A DNA stretch of 64,000 bases from Bacteroidota bacterium (GTDB lineage Bacteria > Bacteroidota > Bacteroidia > Chitinophagales > Saprospiraceae). Below, piece by piece: positions 43,746 to 53,896 of the stretch (position 1 is its first letter; each line of letters opens with the position of its first letter). The translations under genes were made by a program, and so were the position numbers. Where the stretch lies: assembly GCA_016124585.1 (NCBI GenBank), contig WGNL01000004.1:1-64000 (forward strand), in the 5' to 3' direction. The notes beneath the pieces are model-generated. The model was given only the letters and a program-made list of their open reading frames with translations, was not told the DNA's origin and ran no database searches.

Positions 43746-44219
43746 TCAAACAACCTTGTCTGCACAGGAGGAACTTGCAAATGCATCGGGTTTTGCTTTG
43801 AAAACGAAACCCATGCTTAGTATGTAGCCCATGGCTTCCTTAAGCGCAGTATTTGATTGGAAAGAAGGGTCAGTATTTATGTCGGCGTGGACTTCTAGCT
43901 CCACGTTGTAGAAGTCCAATAAATTGCAAAGACTGTAAGCTATGTCCACTGACTTTGCTACTTCCATTATCATGCGCTCTTTCAAGCTCATTTCCCTAAA
44001 TGTTCTGGAATTGTGGATAAACATGAAGCCACCTTTTTTTTCACGAAGAAAAACAATGACCGTAGCAAACTCAACTACGCCGTTTCGAACTTGTGAGTCA
44101 GAACCAATACAAACTTTCAACCTATGGCCAGCCTCCCTTTCCCGAATTATTGTTGCCTCAACGGCTTCATTGATAGGAATATCAATCGATTGTCCATTTA
44201 ATTTTCTCCAATTTTCCAT
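43746..44219 (-). CDS. Ribonuclease H-like YkuK family protein (DUF458)
   Basis: A 157-residue cytoplasmic protein with the RNase H-like fold of the DUF458/YkuK family. Acidic residues in KVCIGSDSQV (about 36-45) and ELEVHADINTDP (about 107-118) mark the likely metal site, and SNTALKEAMGYILSMGF follows as in relatives. No experimentally known role. It stands alone, 245 bases from the AP2 gene. Confidence 0.78.
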   Translation of the reverse strand: MENWRKLNGQSIDIPINEAVEATIIREREAGHRLKVCIGSDSQVRNGVVEFATVIVFLREKKGGFMFIHNSRTFREMSLKERMIMEVAKSVDIAYSLCNLLDFYNVELEVHADINTDPSFQSNTALKEAMGYILSMGFVFKAKPDAFASSSCADKVV

Positions 44220-44359
44220 GGGAAGTGAATTTAACTAGAGTTTTGGCAAATCTAAAAAAAATTTGGCAATACCTTGTTTGGTGATAAATATTTAATACAA
44301 ATATCAAACCACGCAACCATTTAAATTTGGTATTTGTTCCGCAATACCGAAGTTTTTGC

Positions 44360-45658
44360 CTATTTGAAGCGGATGGCCTTTACTGGGCTGATACGAGTAA
44401 CCAGCCAGGAGGGGAGAATCAAAAAAAGAAGGATAACAAATAGTGAAGCAATATTTAGAGCAAGAACACTTATAAAATCCAATTCTATTGGAGCCACAGA
44501 CAAATAATAATTTTCTTCAGAGAGCTGAATTAGGCCATATTTTTCTTGTAAAATGCAAAAACTAATTCCAGCCAAATTGCCAAAAAACAAGCCCAATAAA
44601 ATAATGTATGCTGCATTGTACAAAAACACTTTGCGAATTCCCCAGTCTGTTTGTCCAAGGGATTTTAGGACTCCAATCATATTCGTTCTCTCCAAAATCA
44701 AGATCATGAGGGCAGTGACCATATTGATAAGACCAACTACAAGCATCAAAGCTAAAATGACCACTTCATTGATATCTTGTAAGGCGAGCCAGTCAAAAAT
44801 TGCAGGATATTTTTTACGAATACTTTCACAGTATAGTTCTGCGGGTAATACTTCCATGTAGATGTAGTCAGAAAAAACTTCCATGTCTGAAAGGTCATCT
44901 ACCGACACTTCAAAGCCTCCTACCATGTCTGGTGCCCAGTCCAATAATGCTTGCACATTCCGAATATCTACAAGGGCAAATTTACGATCGTACTCTTCCA
45001 ACCCAGTTTTGTAGATACCAGTTACCGTGAATCTTTTGGCTAGGGCTTCACCATCCCGCACATAGTAAAAAATGAATTTATCTCCGACACCAAGTTCTAA
45101 GCGAGTTGCAGTTTGCTTCGACAGCACTATGCCATCTTGAAGGCTGTCTGGTAATTCCAAGCGACTTCCTTCCACTAAGAATTTGTCAAAAAAGGACCAA
45201 TCAAAATCATTACCAATCCCTTTTAATACAATTCCTTCAATTTCCTTTTTAGTTTTGATAATTCCAGGCTTTAAAGCAAAAACCTGAATGTGGCGTATTC
45301 CACCCTTAGTTTTTCTATCTGCCTGCCAAGGCAACTCCCACCCAAATAATTCACTGCTTTCGGTATAGGTAATTTTGCCAAGTGTGTCAAGGCTTGGGTA
45401 AAACTGCTGATGAATACTGATTGGAACTGATTCGCCCGTCGTTCGGTTGATTTGAGTGCTAGTAATGTGAATGTGTCCCCAAAATCCAAAAATTTTTTCC
45501 CCAATTTGATGTTTGAACCCAGAAATCACAGCAGTGGAGACTATCATGACAGCCAAACTTAATGCAACTGCCACTATGGCTATCCGCACGATCAACCCTG
45601 TAAATGATTGGCGATTGCTGAATGCAACTTTTTTTGCAATGAAATAAGGCAAGTTCAT
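44360..45658 (-). CDS. LolC/LolE-type ABC permease (MacB/FtsX fold)
   Basis: A 432-residue inner-membrane protein with four helices: one at about 22-46, then three in the C-terminal 160 residues (about 300-325, 350-380, 395-420), around a large periplasmic MacB-like domain. This is the layout of the permease that extracts lipoproteins for transport to the outer membrane (LolCDE). The start matches the family (ISKKVAF...-like MNLPYFIAKKVAFSN). A TATCTTTG box ends five bases before the ATG (see findings). No partner ATPase is next to it. Confidence 0.85.
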   Translation of the reverse strand: MNLPYFIAKKVAFSNRQSFTGLIVRIAIVAVALSLAVMIVSTAVISGFKHQIGEKIFGFWGHIHITSTQINRTTGESVPISIHQQFYPSLDTLGKITYTESSELFGWELPWQADRKTKGGIRHIQVFALKPGIIKTKKEIEGIVLKGIGNDFDWSFFDKFLVEGSRLELPDSLQDGIVLSKQTATRLELGVGDKFIFYYVRDGEALAKRFTVTGIYKTGLEEYDRKFALVDIRNVQALLDWAPDMVGGFEVSVDDLSDMEVFSDYIYMEVLPAELYCESIRKKYPAIFDWLALQDINEVVILALMLVVGLINMVTALMILILERTNMIGVLKSLGQTDWGIRKVFLYNAAYIILLGLFFGNLAGISFCILQEKYGLIQLSEENYYLSVAPIELDFISVLALNIASLFVILLFLILPSWLVTRISPVKAIRFK

Positions 45659-45663
45659 GTCGG

Positions 45664-45671
45664 CAAAGATA
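45664..45671 (-). promoter_or_regulatory. -7 box very close to the LolC/E-type start codon
   Basis: TATCTTTG on the minus strand, exact consensus. Five bases separate it from the ATG, so a transcript from it would be nearly leaderless. Confidence 0.4.
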
Positions 45672-45758
45672 TTTGAATTGGTGATTGTTCCTTATTTTTT
45701 ACTTAAACCCCATTTGGCCATTATTTGCTCAACTGTCTAAATCTTAGTGTTACTTGGC

Positions 45759-45766
45759 TATTTTTG
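45759..45766 (+). promoter_or_regulatory. Putative -7 box of tyrS
   Basis: TATTTTTG, exact TAnnTTTG match; no -33 box at the normal distance. Confidence 0.4.
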
Positions 45767-45809
45767 CCGCCTCTAACGAAAAACTTAAAGAACTACAACT
45801 TTCAGCAAT

Positions 45810-47087
45810 ATGAATTTTATTGAAGAACTTCGCTGGCGCAACATGTTCCATCAATCGACTGAGTCAGCCGAAGCCCATCTTAATTCAGGGATGAGAACGG
45901 GTTACATTGGATTTGACCCAACAGCACCAGCTTTGGGCATTGGCAACTATGTCCAAATTATGATTTTGACCTTGTTCCAGCGTGCTGGACACCGGCCTAT
46001 CGTATTGATGGGAGGGGCAACGGGCAGGGTAGGAGACCCTTCTGGCAAGGATAAGGAACGGGAACTTAAGACTTTGGACGAATTGGACGCAAATCTAGCT
46101 CGCCAGAAAGAGCACATGATGAAACTCCTTGAATTTGGGGGCTCAGGCAATCAGGCTATTTTGCGCAATAACCTTGATTTCTATAAAAACATGGATGTGT
46201 TGGCTTTTTTACGGGATGTAGGTAAAACCCTCACCGTCAACTACATGCTATCAAAGGACAGTGTGCAGAATCGGTTGGAAAGTGGAATTTCTTTCACAGA
46301 GTTCAGCTATCAATTGCTTCAAGCTTACGACTTCCAGTGTCTTTTCAAAGAACACGGCTGTACCATTCAGATGGGTGGAAGCGACCAGTGGGGAAATATC
46401 ACATCAGGTACAGAATTCATTCGTAGAAATCTTTCTGAAAAAGCACATGCGATTACAACGCCTCTGCTCACTAAATCTGATGGAAAAAAATTCGGGAAAT
46501 CAGAGGACGGCAATATTTGGCTCGACCCAAATTATACTTCTCCCTATAAATTTTATCAGTTTTGGATAAATTCTGATGACAAGGATTTACCGAAATTGAT
46601 TCGCTATTTTACCTTAAAAACACGTGAAGAAGTTGAAGCATTGGAAGCTGAGCATTCTAACAACCCCTCAGCTTTGAAAAGGATTTTAGCGGAAGAGTTG
46701 ACCGTGAGGATACACTCTGAACCTGTATTCAAAGCCGTTTTGAATGTTTCTGAGCTGCTTTTCAATAATCGAGCAGGCAAAGAGACATTGTTTGAACTTG
46801 GTGAAAACGATTTGGAAACAGTTGCGGAGGAAATCCCAAGTTTTGAAGTGCCTAAATCAGTGTTTTCAAATGGCATCGGCATAATCGAACTGATGTCAGA
46901 AGTGACTAACATGCTGCCATCTAAAGCTGAGGCAAAAAGAGCTATCCAAGGACAGGCGGTTTCTGTAAATAAGGAAAAAATCACGAACCTAGAAGCTGTT
47001 ATCAATCACGAATCCTTGCTGCACGGTAAGTTTATTATGCTAGAAAACGGCAAGAAAAATAAAGTGATGTTGGTAGCTAAAAGTTAA
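45810..47087 (+). CDS. tyrS: Tyrosyl-tRNA synthetase
   Basis: Charges tRNA-Tyr. The protein has 425 residues in the usual order: Rossmann catalytic domain with the HIGH-like element degenerate in GIGNYVQ (after DPTAPALG), tyrosine-binding YQLLQAYD and QMGGSDQWGN, the KMSKS loop as KKFGKS (about 229-234), then an alpha-helical region and a C-terminal S4 RNA-binding domain (KAEAKRAIQGQAVSVN). TATTTTTG at 45759-45766 is an exact -7 box about 43 bases upstream. Confidence 0.96.
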   Translation: MNFIEELRWRNMFHQSTESAEAHLNSGMRTGYIGFDPTAPALGIGNYVQIMILTLFQRAGHRPIVLMGGATGRVGDPSGKDKERELKTLDELDANLARQKEHMMKLLEFGGSGNQAILRNNLDFYKNMDVLAFLRDVGKTLTVNYMLSKDSVQNRLESGISFTEFSYQLLQAYDFQCLFKEHGCTIQMGGSDQWGNITSGTEFIRRNLSEKAHAITTPLLTKSDGKKFGKSEDGNIWLDPNYTSPYKFYQFWINSDDKDLPKLIRYFTLKTREEVEALEAEHSNNPSALKRILAEELTVRIHSEPVFKAVLNVSELLFNNRAGKETLFELGENDLETVAEEIPSFEVPKSVFSNGIGIIELMSEVTNMLPSKAEAKRAIQGQAVSVNKEKITNLEAVINHESLLHGKFIMLENGKKNKVMLVAKS

Positions 47088-47101
47088 TGGGAAAAGGCTG
47101 G

Positions 47102-48307
47102 TTATGAATCTTTAAATGGGTTTCGTGCGACCCAATCGGTTGATGGTTTTAGGTATTCAACAATAGGGGGTAAAACCTTATTTGTCAGTCGATTACTAGC
47201 TCGGATATAGCAAAGCATCTGTTGAGCCTCTGCTCCCAAAGTACTTTTGATTTCCATTGCCGTCCGTGCGTAAACTATTTTTTTAACTCCGTAATCAATT
47301 CCCATTTTTAAGATGTCGAAAAGCATGTTGTGATAAATGTGGAAATCCCTATTTAATTCAGGTTCAAAACCTAAAAAATGGGCTTCTAATTCATGGTGGT
47401 TTTTGATGGTAGTAAAATAACCAATCAGTTTTTCCTCTAAGAAATAACCAAAAACTCGAAACTTGTCACCAAGTTTACGCTTTAAGTTAGGCATGTAGTT
47501 TTCATTCAGCGCCACCATATTGAAATCTTGGTTGTCAACAACAGATCTGTACAATTCAAATAACCTTCCTTGTTGACTAAATATCTGATTATCAGAAAGC
47601 TCTATTTTTTGAATACCCTCCAAAGATTTGAACGCCTTTCTTGCTCTAACCTTGTATTTGGAGGAAATATCATTCATGTAGTCGTCGAAAGAATGCCAAT
47701 TTTCACGCATTTTCAATACCATGTTGGGGTGAAAAGTGAATTCCCGAAACTTACGGTCAACTAGTACCTTGACGGGTGCCCGGTGTTCTTCGGCTATGTC
47801 CTTGATGAAAATGCCATCGATATTGATGTTTTTTGATTCGAGAACTGCCTGGGTGAGAATGAGTGCTTCTTCCAATATGTCGAAAGCGGTAATTTTATCG
47901 GTATCCTTTGAAAAATAAAACCCGTGTTCACCTGTAAGCAGAAGATTTCCACATACCAAAAGGTTCCTGTTTTTGCCGGCTACAAGATTTCTCACGATTC
48001 TTCCAAAAGCACGCACCAAGCAGGGGTATTTATCCTTTGCATCAACTGATTGGACACTTTCTCCGACACTGAATGGGGTAATTTGGCAATAGGCAACTCC
48101 AATCGGAGTATCATTTTTGTAAAAAATAAGATAAGAAAACCTCATACCACTGGGTGGGCTGGCTTCTAAGGCACTGAGGTAATGTTGGTGGAGGAAGCCA
48201 TTTTCTTTGGGTGCCGCTGATGCCCAATCATTTGGCAAATCATCCACATGGTGGAAAATTTCGAAATCGAATCCATTCTTGGAAAGTGGCTTTCTTCTAT
48301 TCACCAA
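47102..48307 (-). CDS. GNAT-fold acyltransferase, BioF2-like/peptidoglycan type
   Basis: A 401-residue protein of the PF13480-like GNAT group with a duplicated acyltransferase fold. The region KYKVRARKAFKSLEG (about 215-230) and GYFLEEKLIGYFTTIKNHHELEAHFLG (about 285-310) is the family core, and YARTAMEIKSTLGA near 345 is a further mark. Some relatives act in cell-wall or glycan modification; the substrate is not known. No ATG precedes the conserved region: TTG at 48307 or GTG at 48304 is the likely start. It converges on tyrS with 14 bases between stops. Confidence 0.72.
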   Translation of the reverse strand: MVNRRKPLSKNGFDFEIFHHVDDLPNDWASAAPKENGFLHQHYLSALEASPPSGMRFSYLIFYKNDTPIGVAYCQITPFSVGESVQSVDAKDKYPCLVRAFGRIVRNLVAGKNRNLLVCGNLLLTGEHGFYFSKDTDKITAFDILEEALILTQAVLESKNINIDGIFIKDIAEEHRAPVKVLVDRKFREFTFHPNMVLKMRENWHSFDDYMNDISSKYKVRARKAFKSLEGIQKIELSDNQIFSQQGRLFELYRSVVDNQDFNMVALNENYMPNLKRKLGDKFRVFGYFLEEKLIGYFTTIKNHHELEAHFLGFEPELNRDFHIYHNMLFDILKMGIDYGVKKIVYARTAMEIKSTLGAEAQQMLCYIRASNRLTNKVLPPIVEYLKPSTDWVARNPFKDS

Positions 48308-48545
48308 ATTTGAAGGATTGGGCAGTTTTATAATTTGTTTTCAAGAAAAACTTAATAAAAACAAAGTATGGTCGTAAGTTTTTTTGAAAAAATGGAAATT
48401 TTCAAAGATGAAAATCCCCCTCATTTAAGCATGAAACGCCTGTTAGTTCATGGTGTTTCAGCCTATTCCCGTAGAAAACATAGAATAGTTCCGATAGTTT
48501 TAACCTAATTAGCTGATGTTATGAAATGGGGCAGGTTTTGAGTTT

Positions 48546-50972
48546 TCAAAGCGCATTTTCAAAACGTTTTGGTGAAGCCTCAAGCATCATTTTCATGATA
48601 ACTTCATAAACATCTTCAGGATTTGGTTTTGAAAAATAATCACCGTCAGAACCAAAAGGTGGGCGATGTGCTTTTGCTGTCAATGTAATTGGAGGGCTGT
48701 CAAGATATTGGTAACCTCCTTGAACTTCCAAAACCTCCCTCATCATAAAACCAGTAGCGCCTCCAGGCAAGTCTTCATCCATAAAAACAATACGGTTCGT
48801 TTTTTTGAGAGAATCAACAATAAGGTGTTCTAAATCGAAAGGAATCAACGTTTGTACATCAATTAGCTCCACTGAAACTCCTGAAGATTCCAACAATTTC
48901 ATGCCATCCAAGGCAACTCTGATATTTGAGCCGTAAGTAACCAGTGTCACGTCGGTTCCAGGCTTCAAAATCTCTGGCACACCAAGGGGTACGGTGTATT
49001 CGCCAATATTGTCAGGCATTTTCTCTTTCAGACGATAGCCATTCAAACATTCAATAATTAATGCTGGATCATCTGAATGGAGCATTGTATTATACATACC
49101 TGCCGCTTGCACAAAGTTCCTTGGGGTAAGAATATACATTCCTCGCAAAGAATTGATTATCATACCAATAGGAGATCCGGAGTGCCAAATTCCTTCCAAT
49201 CTATGTCCACGTGTGCGGATTATGGCAGGAGCTTGTTGTAATCCATTGCTCCGGTAACGAAGCGTAGCCAAATCGTCAGAAAGTGGAGCAAGTCCGTAAA
49301 GTAAGTAATCAAGGTATTGGATTTCTGCAATTGGCCTTAAACCACGCATCGCCATACCAATAGCCTGTCCCATGATGGTCCATTCACGAATGCCAGTATC
49401 TGAAACCCGGACTTCTCCGTATTTGTCCTGCATTCCCATAAAACCTTGATTTACGCCACCTATTTTACCAACATCTTCGCCAAACGCAAAAAGGTCATTG
49501 TGCTTCTCCAGGGCAATGTCAAAGAAATGGTTCAATACCTCAAAGCCACTTTTGAGGGGAGAGTTTTCGCTGTAAACCGGCTGTATCACTGGGACATTGA
49601 GTGCAGAATATTTGCTGGAACTGTATAAGTGAGTATGATACCGCTTGTGTGCTAAGTTTCTTGATTTTTCCAACCAACTATTTAGTGCTTCATTTGACTT
49701 TTTTCTGTTTCTAATTAAATGAAATGAAAGTTGTCTGCCTACTTTAACCAATTCGGAATAATGGGGATTAAACAGTTCTTCCAATTCTTTCTGTAAATCT
49801 TCGATTTTGTTATCACCAGGATTTTCTTCAATCACTCGGTTGAAAATATCGTTCAATGTGATTCTTTCTACTTTGACTGGATCGTTATACGCCTTCCAAG
49901 CTCTATCCTTACATTCTTTGACGTATATTTTAGCCTTTATTTCTAGTTCTGCTACCTCGTCTTCAGTAGCAAAACCTGATTCTACTATCCAGCGAGCCAT
50001 TACTTTGTTGCAATCATGGTCTTTCTCCCAAGCAAGTCGTTCAGGTGTCTTGTAGCGCTCATGTGAACCTGATGTCGAGTGGCCAAGTTGTTGGGTACAA
50101 TCTTCGATATGTAAAATGGCCGGAATGTGAGTGGCTCGCATTTTTTCGGCTGCGAGCTCATAAAGCTCACAAAGTGCTGGGTAATTCCAGCATTTTTCAA
50201 CATAAATTTCGAAACCCTCACCTTTCTCATTCACTCTGAATCCCTCCAATACTGTTGATATATTTCCTTTTGTAGTTTGATACTCTTTCGGAACCGAAAT
50301 CCCATACCCATCATCCCAAATGGAAACCATCAGCGGAATTTTGAGTACCCCAGTCGCATTGATAGCCTCCCAAAACACACCCTCTGTTGTAGAGGCATCT
50401 CCAATGGTGCAAAAGCATATTTCATTACCATTTTCTGAAAAGCGAGTCGATTTTGAAAGTTCTGGTATTTGCCGGTAACGTTTTGACGCCAAGGCTAAGC
50501 CGACAGCTCTAGCCATTTGTCCGCCAGTGCTTGATATATCAGATGAAATATTGAATTGGGAACGCAAGTCAAGCCATTCACCGTTTTCTTCAACCGATTT
50601 TGAAGAAAAATGACTGTTCATTTGTCGACCACCTGACCATGGGTCGTTTTCGCTATCAGCATAAAGTTGGGAAAAAAAATCTTCAACGGTAGCAAGGCCC
50701 AAGGCAAACATCAATGTTTGATCCCGGTAGTACCCAGAACGCCAATCGCCTTTTTTAAAGGCTCTAGCCATTGCAACTTGTGGTACTTCCTTTCCATCAC
50801 CCATGATTCCAAATTTAGCCTTACCGCCCAGCACCTCTTTTCTTCCCAAGATGCTGGCCTCCCTGCTTACGCAACAAATCCAAAAATCATTGAGCACCTC
50901 GGTTTTGTATTTTTCATCTACTGAACTGCCTTGTGTTGTGTCAATAATTTCTGAAAATGGAGATTCAATCAT
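48546..50972 (-). CDS. Branched-chain 2-oxoacid dehydrogenase E1, fused alpha-beta
   Basis: The thiamine-diphosphate E1 of the 2-oxoisovalerate dehydrogenase complex, which decarboxylates the 2-oxoacids from Val, Leu and Ile. The protein has 808 residues with alpha (about 25-395) and beta (about 470-795) subunits in one chain, a common state in Bacteroidota. The cofactor motif is GDASTTEGVFWEAIN ... ISWDDGYGIS-like IWDDGYGIS. The beta part has FGEDVGKIGGVNQGF and a transketolase C-terminal domain. E2 and E3 genes are not in the window. TATTTTTG on the minus strand (51084-51091) is a possible -7 box. Confidence 0.93.
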   Translation of the reverse strand: MIESPFSEIIDTTQGSSVDEKYKTEVLNDFWICCVSREASILGRKEVLGGKAKFGIMGDGKEVPQVAMARAFKKGDWRSGYYRDQTLMFALGLATVEDFFSQLYADSENDPWSGGRQMNSHFSSKSVEENGEWLDLRSQFNISSDISSTGGQMARAVGLALASKRYRQIPELSKSTRFSENGNEICFCTIGDASTTEGVFWEAINATGVLKIPLMVSIWDDGYGISVPKEYQTTKGNISTVLEGFRVNEKGEGFEIYVEKCWNYPALCELYELAAEKMRATHIPAILHIEDCTQQLGHSTSGSHERYKTPERLAWEKDHDCNKVMARWIVESGFATEDEVAELEIKAKIYVKECKDRAWKAYNDPVKVERITLNDIFNRVIEENPGDNKIEDLQKELEELFNPHYSELVKVGRQLSFHLIRNRKKSNEALNSWLEKSRNLAHKRYHTHLYSSSKYSALNVPVIQPVYSENSPLKSGFEVLNHFFDIALEKHNDLFAFGEDVGKIGGVNQGFMGMQDKYGEVRVSDTGIREWTIMGQAIGMAMRGLRPIAEIQYLDYLLYGLAPLSDDLATLRYRSNGLQQAPAIIRTRGHRLEGIWHSGSPIGMIINSLRGMYILTPRNFVQAAGMYNTMLHSDDPALIIECLNGYRLKEKMPDNIGEYTVPLGVPEILKPGTDVTLVTYGSNIRVALDGMKLLESSGVSVELIDVQTLIPFDLEHLIVDSLKKTNRIVFMDEDLPGGATGFMMREVLEVQGGYQYLDSPPITLTAKAHRPPFGSDGDYFSKPNPEDVYEVIMKMMLEASPKRFENAL

Positions 50973-51277
50973 AGTGGAAGAATTTGGTAGTCTACTTAAT
51001 TGTGAAATTGGTCAGGTAAAATTTGGGCTTAAAAGCCAATGGATTAACAAAACAAAATTTTAATAGGGCTTGAAATCCTGCCGCAAAAATATAGAAAAGT
51101 TGGAGATTATAATGGGGCTTTTGTGAAGATTTTTTGGCGGAGCTTGTTAATAACAGCATGGGCACGCTTAACAAGTCGTTAACCGCCTAAAACAAGCCAC
51201 CCTGTTTCGCTTTAATCAAATTGAGGCTACTTTTGTACCGTCAATAAGACATCAACTAACATTAAAACTAATATTCA
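50973..51277. other. Divergent intergenic region
   Basis: Promoters for the E1 gene and for the DUF1573 gene; nothing else recognised. Confidence 0.5.
51204..51235 (+). promoter_or_regulatory. Putative promoter of the DUF1573 gene
   Basis: TACTTTTG at 51228-51235 is an exact -7 match; GTTTC about 20 bases upstream approximates -33. Leader about 36 bases. Confidence 0.55.
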
Positions 51278-51727
51278 ATGAAAAATTTTCTTTCAATTTT
51301 CGCATTCCTAGCAATGTTTGCTACAGTTTCAAAAGCGCAAGATGCACCTGCAACTGGCGGTCCTGAAATGAAATTTGATGTGACTGAAATCAATTATGGT
51401 GACATCCTTCAAGGCAAGCAAAGCGATCCTGAGGCAGTGCGTGTTTTCAAATTCACAAACACTGGTAACGAGCCACTCATCATCAGCAATGCAAAAGGTA
51501 GCTGCGGCTGTACTGTTCCTAGCTATCCAAAAGAGGCAATTCTTCCTGGCAAAACTGCTAATATCGAAGTTCGCTACGATATTGCACGCCTTGGCCCATT
51601 CCAAAAAACTGTTACTTTGACTACGAACGAAGCTAACCCAACACATACACTGACCATCAAAGGAAAAGTGAATCCTAAACCTTCTGAGGAAAGCGTTCCT
51701 GCTAGCTCAAGTGGTTTTGGCGGATAA
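51278..51727 (+). CDS. Secreted DUF1573 protein
   Basis: A 149-residue exported protein: signal peptide MKNFLSIFAFLAMFATVSKA and then an immunoglobulin-like domain of the DUF1573 family, with the family's EINYGDILQG, NTGNEPLIISNAKGSCGCT and PGKTANIEVRYD. The adjacent cysteines in GSCGCT are conserved. The family is abundant in Bacteroidota envelopes, but no function is fixed. Own promoter and terminator. Confidence 0.88.
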   Translation: MKNFLSIFAFLAMFATVSKAQDAPATGGPEMKFDVTEINYGDILQGKQSDPEAVRVFKFTNTGNEPLIISNAKGSCGCTVPSYPKEAILPGKTANIEVRYDIARLGPFQKTVTLTTNEANPTHTLTIKGKVNPKPSEESVPASSSGFGG

Positions 51728-51746
51728 TTTATCCTAAATACTTGTG

Positions 51747-51782
51747 AAAGCCCGTGAATTGCAAAGTTCACGGGCTTTTCTA
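51747..51782 (+). terminator. Terminator after the DUF1573 gene
   Basis: AAAGCCCGTGAA (51747-51758) with TTCACGGGCTTT (51767-51778), then T-rich sequence. Confidence 0.9.
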
Positions 51783-51803
51783 TTTTCACTTTAAAAAACT
51801 GAC

Positions 51804-52742
51804 ATGTTTTTACAAATTGCTAGGCAGGGAAAGAATGATTGGTGGCGCTATCTGATTAGCTTTTTTCTAATTATGATAGGAATTTTAGCAGGTCAAATGC
51901 CCATCTACATTTTGCTTTTGGCCAAGGGCTACTCAGAAATTGAAATTTCTGAAATGGCCCAGACTCTCAATTTTGAATCTGCTGGAATTGGTCAAAACGC
52001 TACTTTATTTTTCATGCTTTTGGCTTTTGTTGGAGGCTTGGTAGGACTTTGGATGAGCGTAGTGTTCATACACAAAAAGAAATTTCGATGGCTAATCACG
52101 CCTTTTGAAACCCTCAATTGGAGAAAGATTCTATTCAGTTTCGGTCTGTGGATGTTACTAACGATATGTGCTGAGCTTGTGATGTATGCGCTACACCCCA
52201 ACAACTATGTACTACATTTCCAACCCGATAAATTTCCTGGACTCCTGTTGATTTCATTGTTCATTTTTCCACTTCAAACATCTTGGGAAGAATTGACATT
52301 TAGGGGATATCTGATGCAAGGTATCAGCCTTATTGTACCAGTTCGTTGGATTCCCCTTGTGTTTACCAGCGCACTTTTTGGTTTGCTACACATCATGAAC
52401 GAAGAGGTCAGCGCCTTTGGAATTGCTCCAACGATGGTGTATTATATTGGGACAGGACTTTTTCTCGGGATTATCACATTGGTTGATGATAGTCTGGAAT
52501 TAGCGCTAGGGGTTCATGCAGCCACCAATATTTACAGTTCTTTATTCGTTACATTTGAAGCTTCTTCGTTAAGGACTGCGGCAATCTTTGAAATGAAATC
52601 CGTAGACATGACGGAAATGTTGTTGGCCTTTTTTGCAATTGCCGCTGCTTATTTCTGGATTGTAGCTGGCAAATTCAATTGGTCAAATTGGTTGAAACGG
52701 TGCCTTGGCCCTGTGCAATCACAGCAAATCGAACAAGTTTAA
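51804..52742 (+). CDS. CPBP family intramembrane metalloprotease
   Basis: A 312-residue protein with about eight membrane helices and the three CPBP/Abi motifs: EELTFRGYL (E-E-x-x-x-R), a FGLLH histidine in SALFGLLHIMN, and HAATNIY. Relatives cleave prenylated CAAX proteins or give immunity to bacteriocins. It might protect against such a peptide, but the sequence does not show this. A VWA lipoprotein gene follows after 83 bases. Confidence 0.88.
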   Translation: MFLQIARQGKNDWWRYLISFFLIMIGILAGQMPIYILLLAKGYSEIEISEMAQTLNFESAGIGQNATLFFMLLAFVGGLVGLWMSVVFIHKKKFRWLITPFETLNWRKILFSFGLWMLLTICAELVMYALHPNNYVLHFQPDKFPGLLLISLFIFPLQTSWEELTFRGYLMQGISLIVPVRWIPLVFTSALFGLLHIMNEEVSAFGIAPTMVYYIGTGLFLGIITLVDDSLELALGVHAATNIYSSLFVTFEASSLRTAAIFEMKSVDMTEMLLAFFAIAAAYFWIVAGKFNWSNWLKRCLGPVQSQQIEQV

Positions 52743-52825
52743 CGTTTGTTTTGAAAACATGGCTGCAATTCAGTCGTTTTTGGAATAACTTTGAACCTTT
52801 TCAACTTTCACCCAACTTTTTTACC

Positions 52826-53875
52826 ATGAAGAAACTAATTTTTTTGAGTGGATTAATTTCACTTTTATTCCTAAACCAAAGCTGCAAGAAAAACAAAAAT
52901 GAATTCAGCGATTGCTGGACTGCACCAAACAAGACGCAGTTAAAACTTACCCTGTTGGAAGGCCCAACCATCAGCCTTCCGTCGAAAGTTTCCATTTTCT
53001 TTAAAGTTACTGACACGAATAACAATCCCGTCGGCTATTTGAAGGAGGACAATTTTGTTATTTATGAGAGGGGCATCAACGACAGTTGCCCAAGGGTAAT
53101 CTCCGCATTTGAGGCAAAAAGAAAAATTTCCGGTAGGGAACAGGTGTTTAACCACACCACACTACTTGTACTGGACTTGAGTGGTAGTGTATTGCAGCAA
53201 TCGCTGCAACAGGTCAAAGATGCAGCCAATGCTTTCGTCCAACAAATTGTGCCGCCGCTTCCCGATCCTTCAGTTTCAATGGGCATCTACTGGTTTGATG
53301 GAGAGGATGTTCTGCATGAATTGGAGCCAGTTACCAATAGTTTGGTCGATTTGAAAGATGCTATCAATAACATCAACCAGAACATCAGCAATGACAATTC
53401 CACTGACCTTTATGGTGCAGTAATTAAGTCCAGTGCGAAAGCCAACAGCATTTTGGCCCAGTACCAAGCACTTGATGTGACGGCAGCCACCTCAGTTGTA
53501 CTTTTCACCGATGGTGAAGACCGTGCAAACCGTTATCCGAAGCAAACTGCTTACGATGCCGTTACAAATTCCCCTAAAGAAGTTTCTTGGTTTACACTCG
53601 GTGTTGGAAACGAAATCAACATTCCAGACTTGCAAAAAATTGGTCGCAATGGTTTTTTCCAAGCTGCATCCGTAGCCCAGTTGACGAATGTTTTCCAACA
53701 AATTGCACAAGTCGTAAACAATGAGGCAAACAGTTATTACTTGTTTGAATATTGCAGCCCGATCAGAAATGGCAGCAATAATGGGCTTATCATTGAGGCA
53801 TACGATGGCAATGAAGTTGGCTTCTTGCAGGAAAGCTTTGATGCCACAGGGTTTACAGGTGGATGTCAATTGTAA
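52826..53875 (+). CDS. VWA-domain lipoprotein
   Basis: A 349-residue exported protein with a lipobox (LFLNQSC, about Cys19). A short immunoglobulin-like part (about 45-100) precedes a von Willebrand factor A domain (about 105-300) with a complete metal-ion site: DLSGS (D-x-S-x-S), the Thr in STDLYGAV and the Asp in FTDGEDR. Such domains bind protein ligands. I chose the ATG at 52826; the open frame begins 49 codons upstream inside the protease gene. Followed by a strong terminator. Confidence 0.87.
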   Translation: MKKLIFLSGLISLLFLNQSCKKNKNEFSDCWTAPNKTQLKLTLLEGPTISLPSKVSIFFKVTDTNNNPVGYLKEDNFVIYERGINDSCPRVISAFEAKRKISGREQVFNHTTLLVLDLSGSVLQQSLQQVKDAANAFVQQIVPPLPDPSVSMGIYWFDGEDVLHELEPVTNSLVDLKDAINNINQNISNDNSTDLYGAVIKSSAKANSILAQYQALDVTAATSVVLFTDGEDRANRYPKQTAYDAVTNSPKEVSWFTLGVGNEINIPDLQKIGRNGFFQAASVAQLTNVFQQIAQVVNNEANSYYLFEYCSPIRNGSNNGLIIEAYDGNEVGFLQESFDATGFTGGCQL

Positions 53876-53896
53876 TTCTAATTTGTTAAGTCATCG

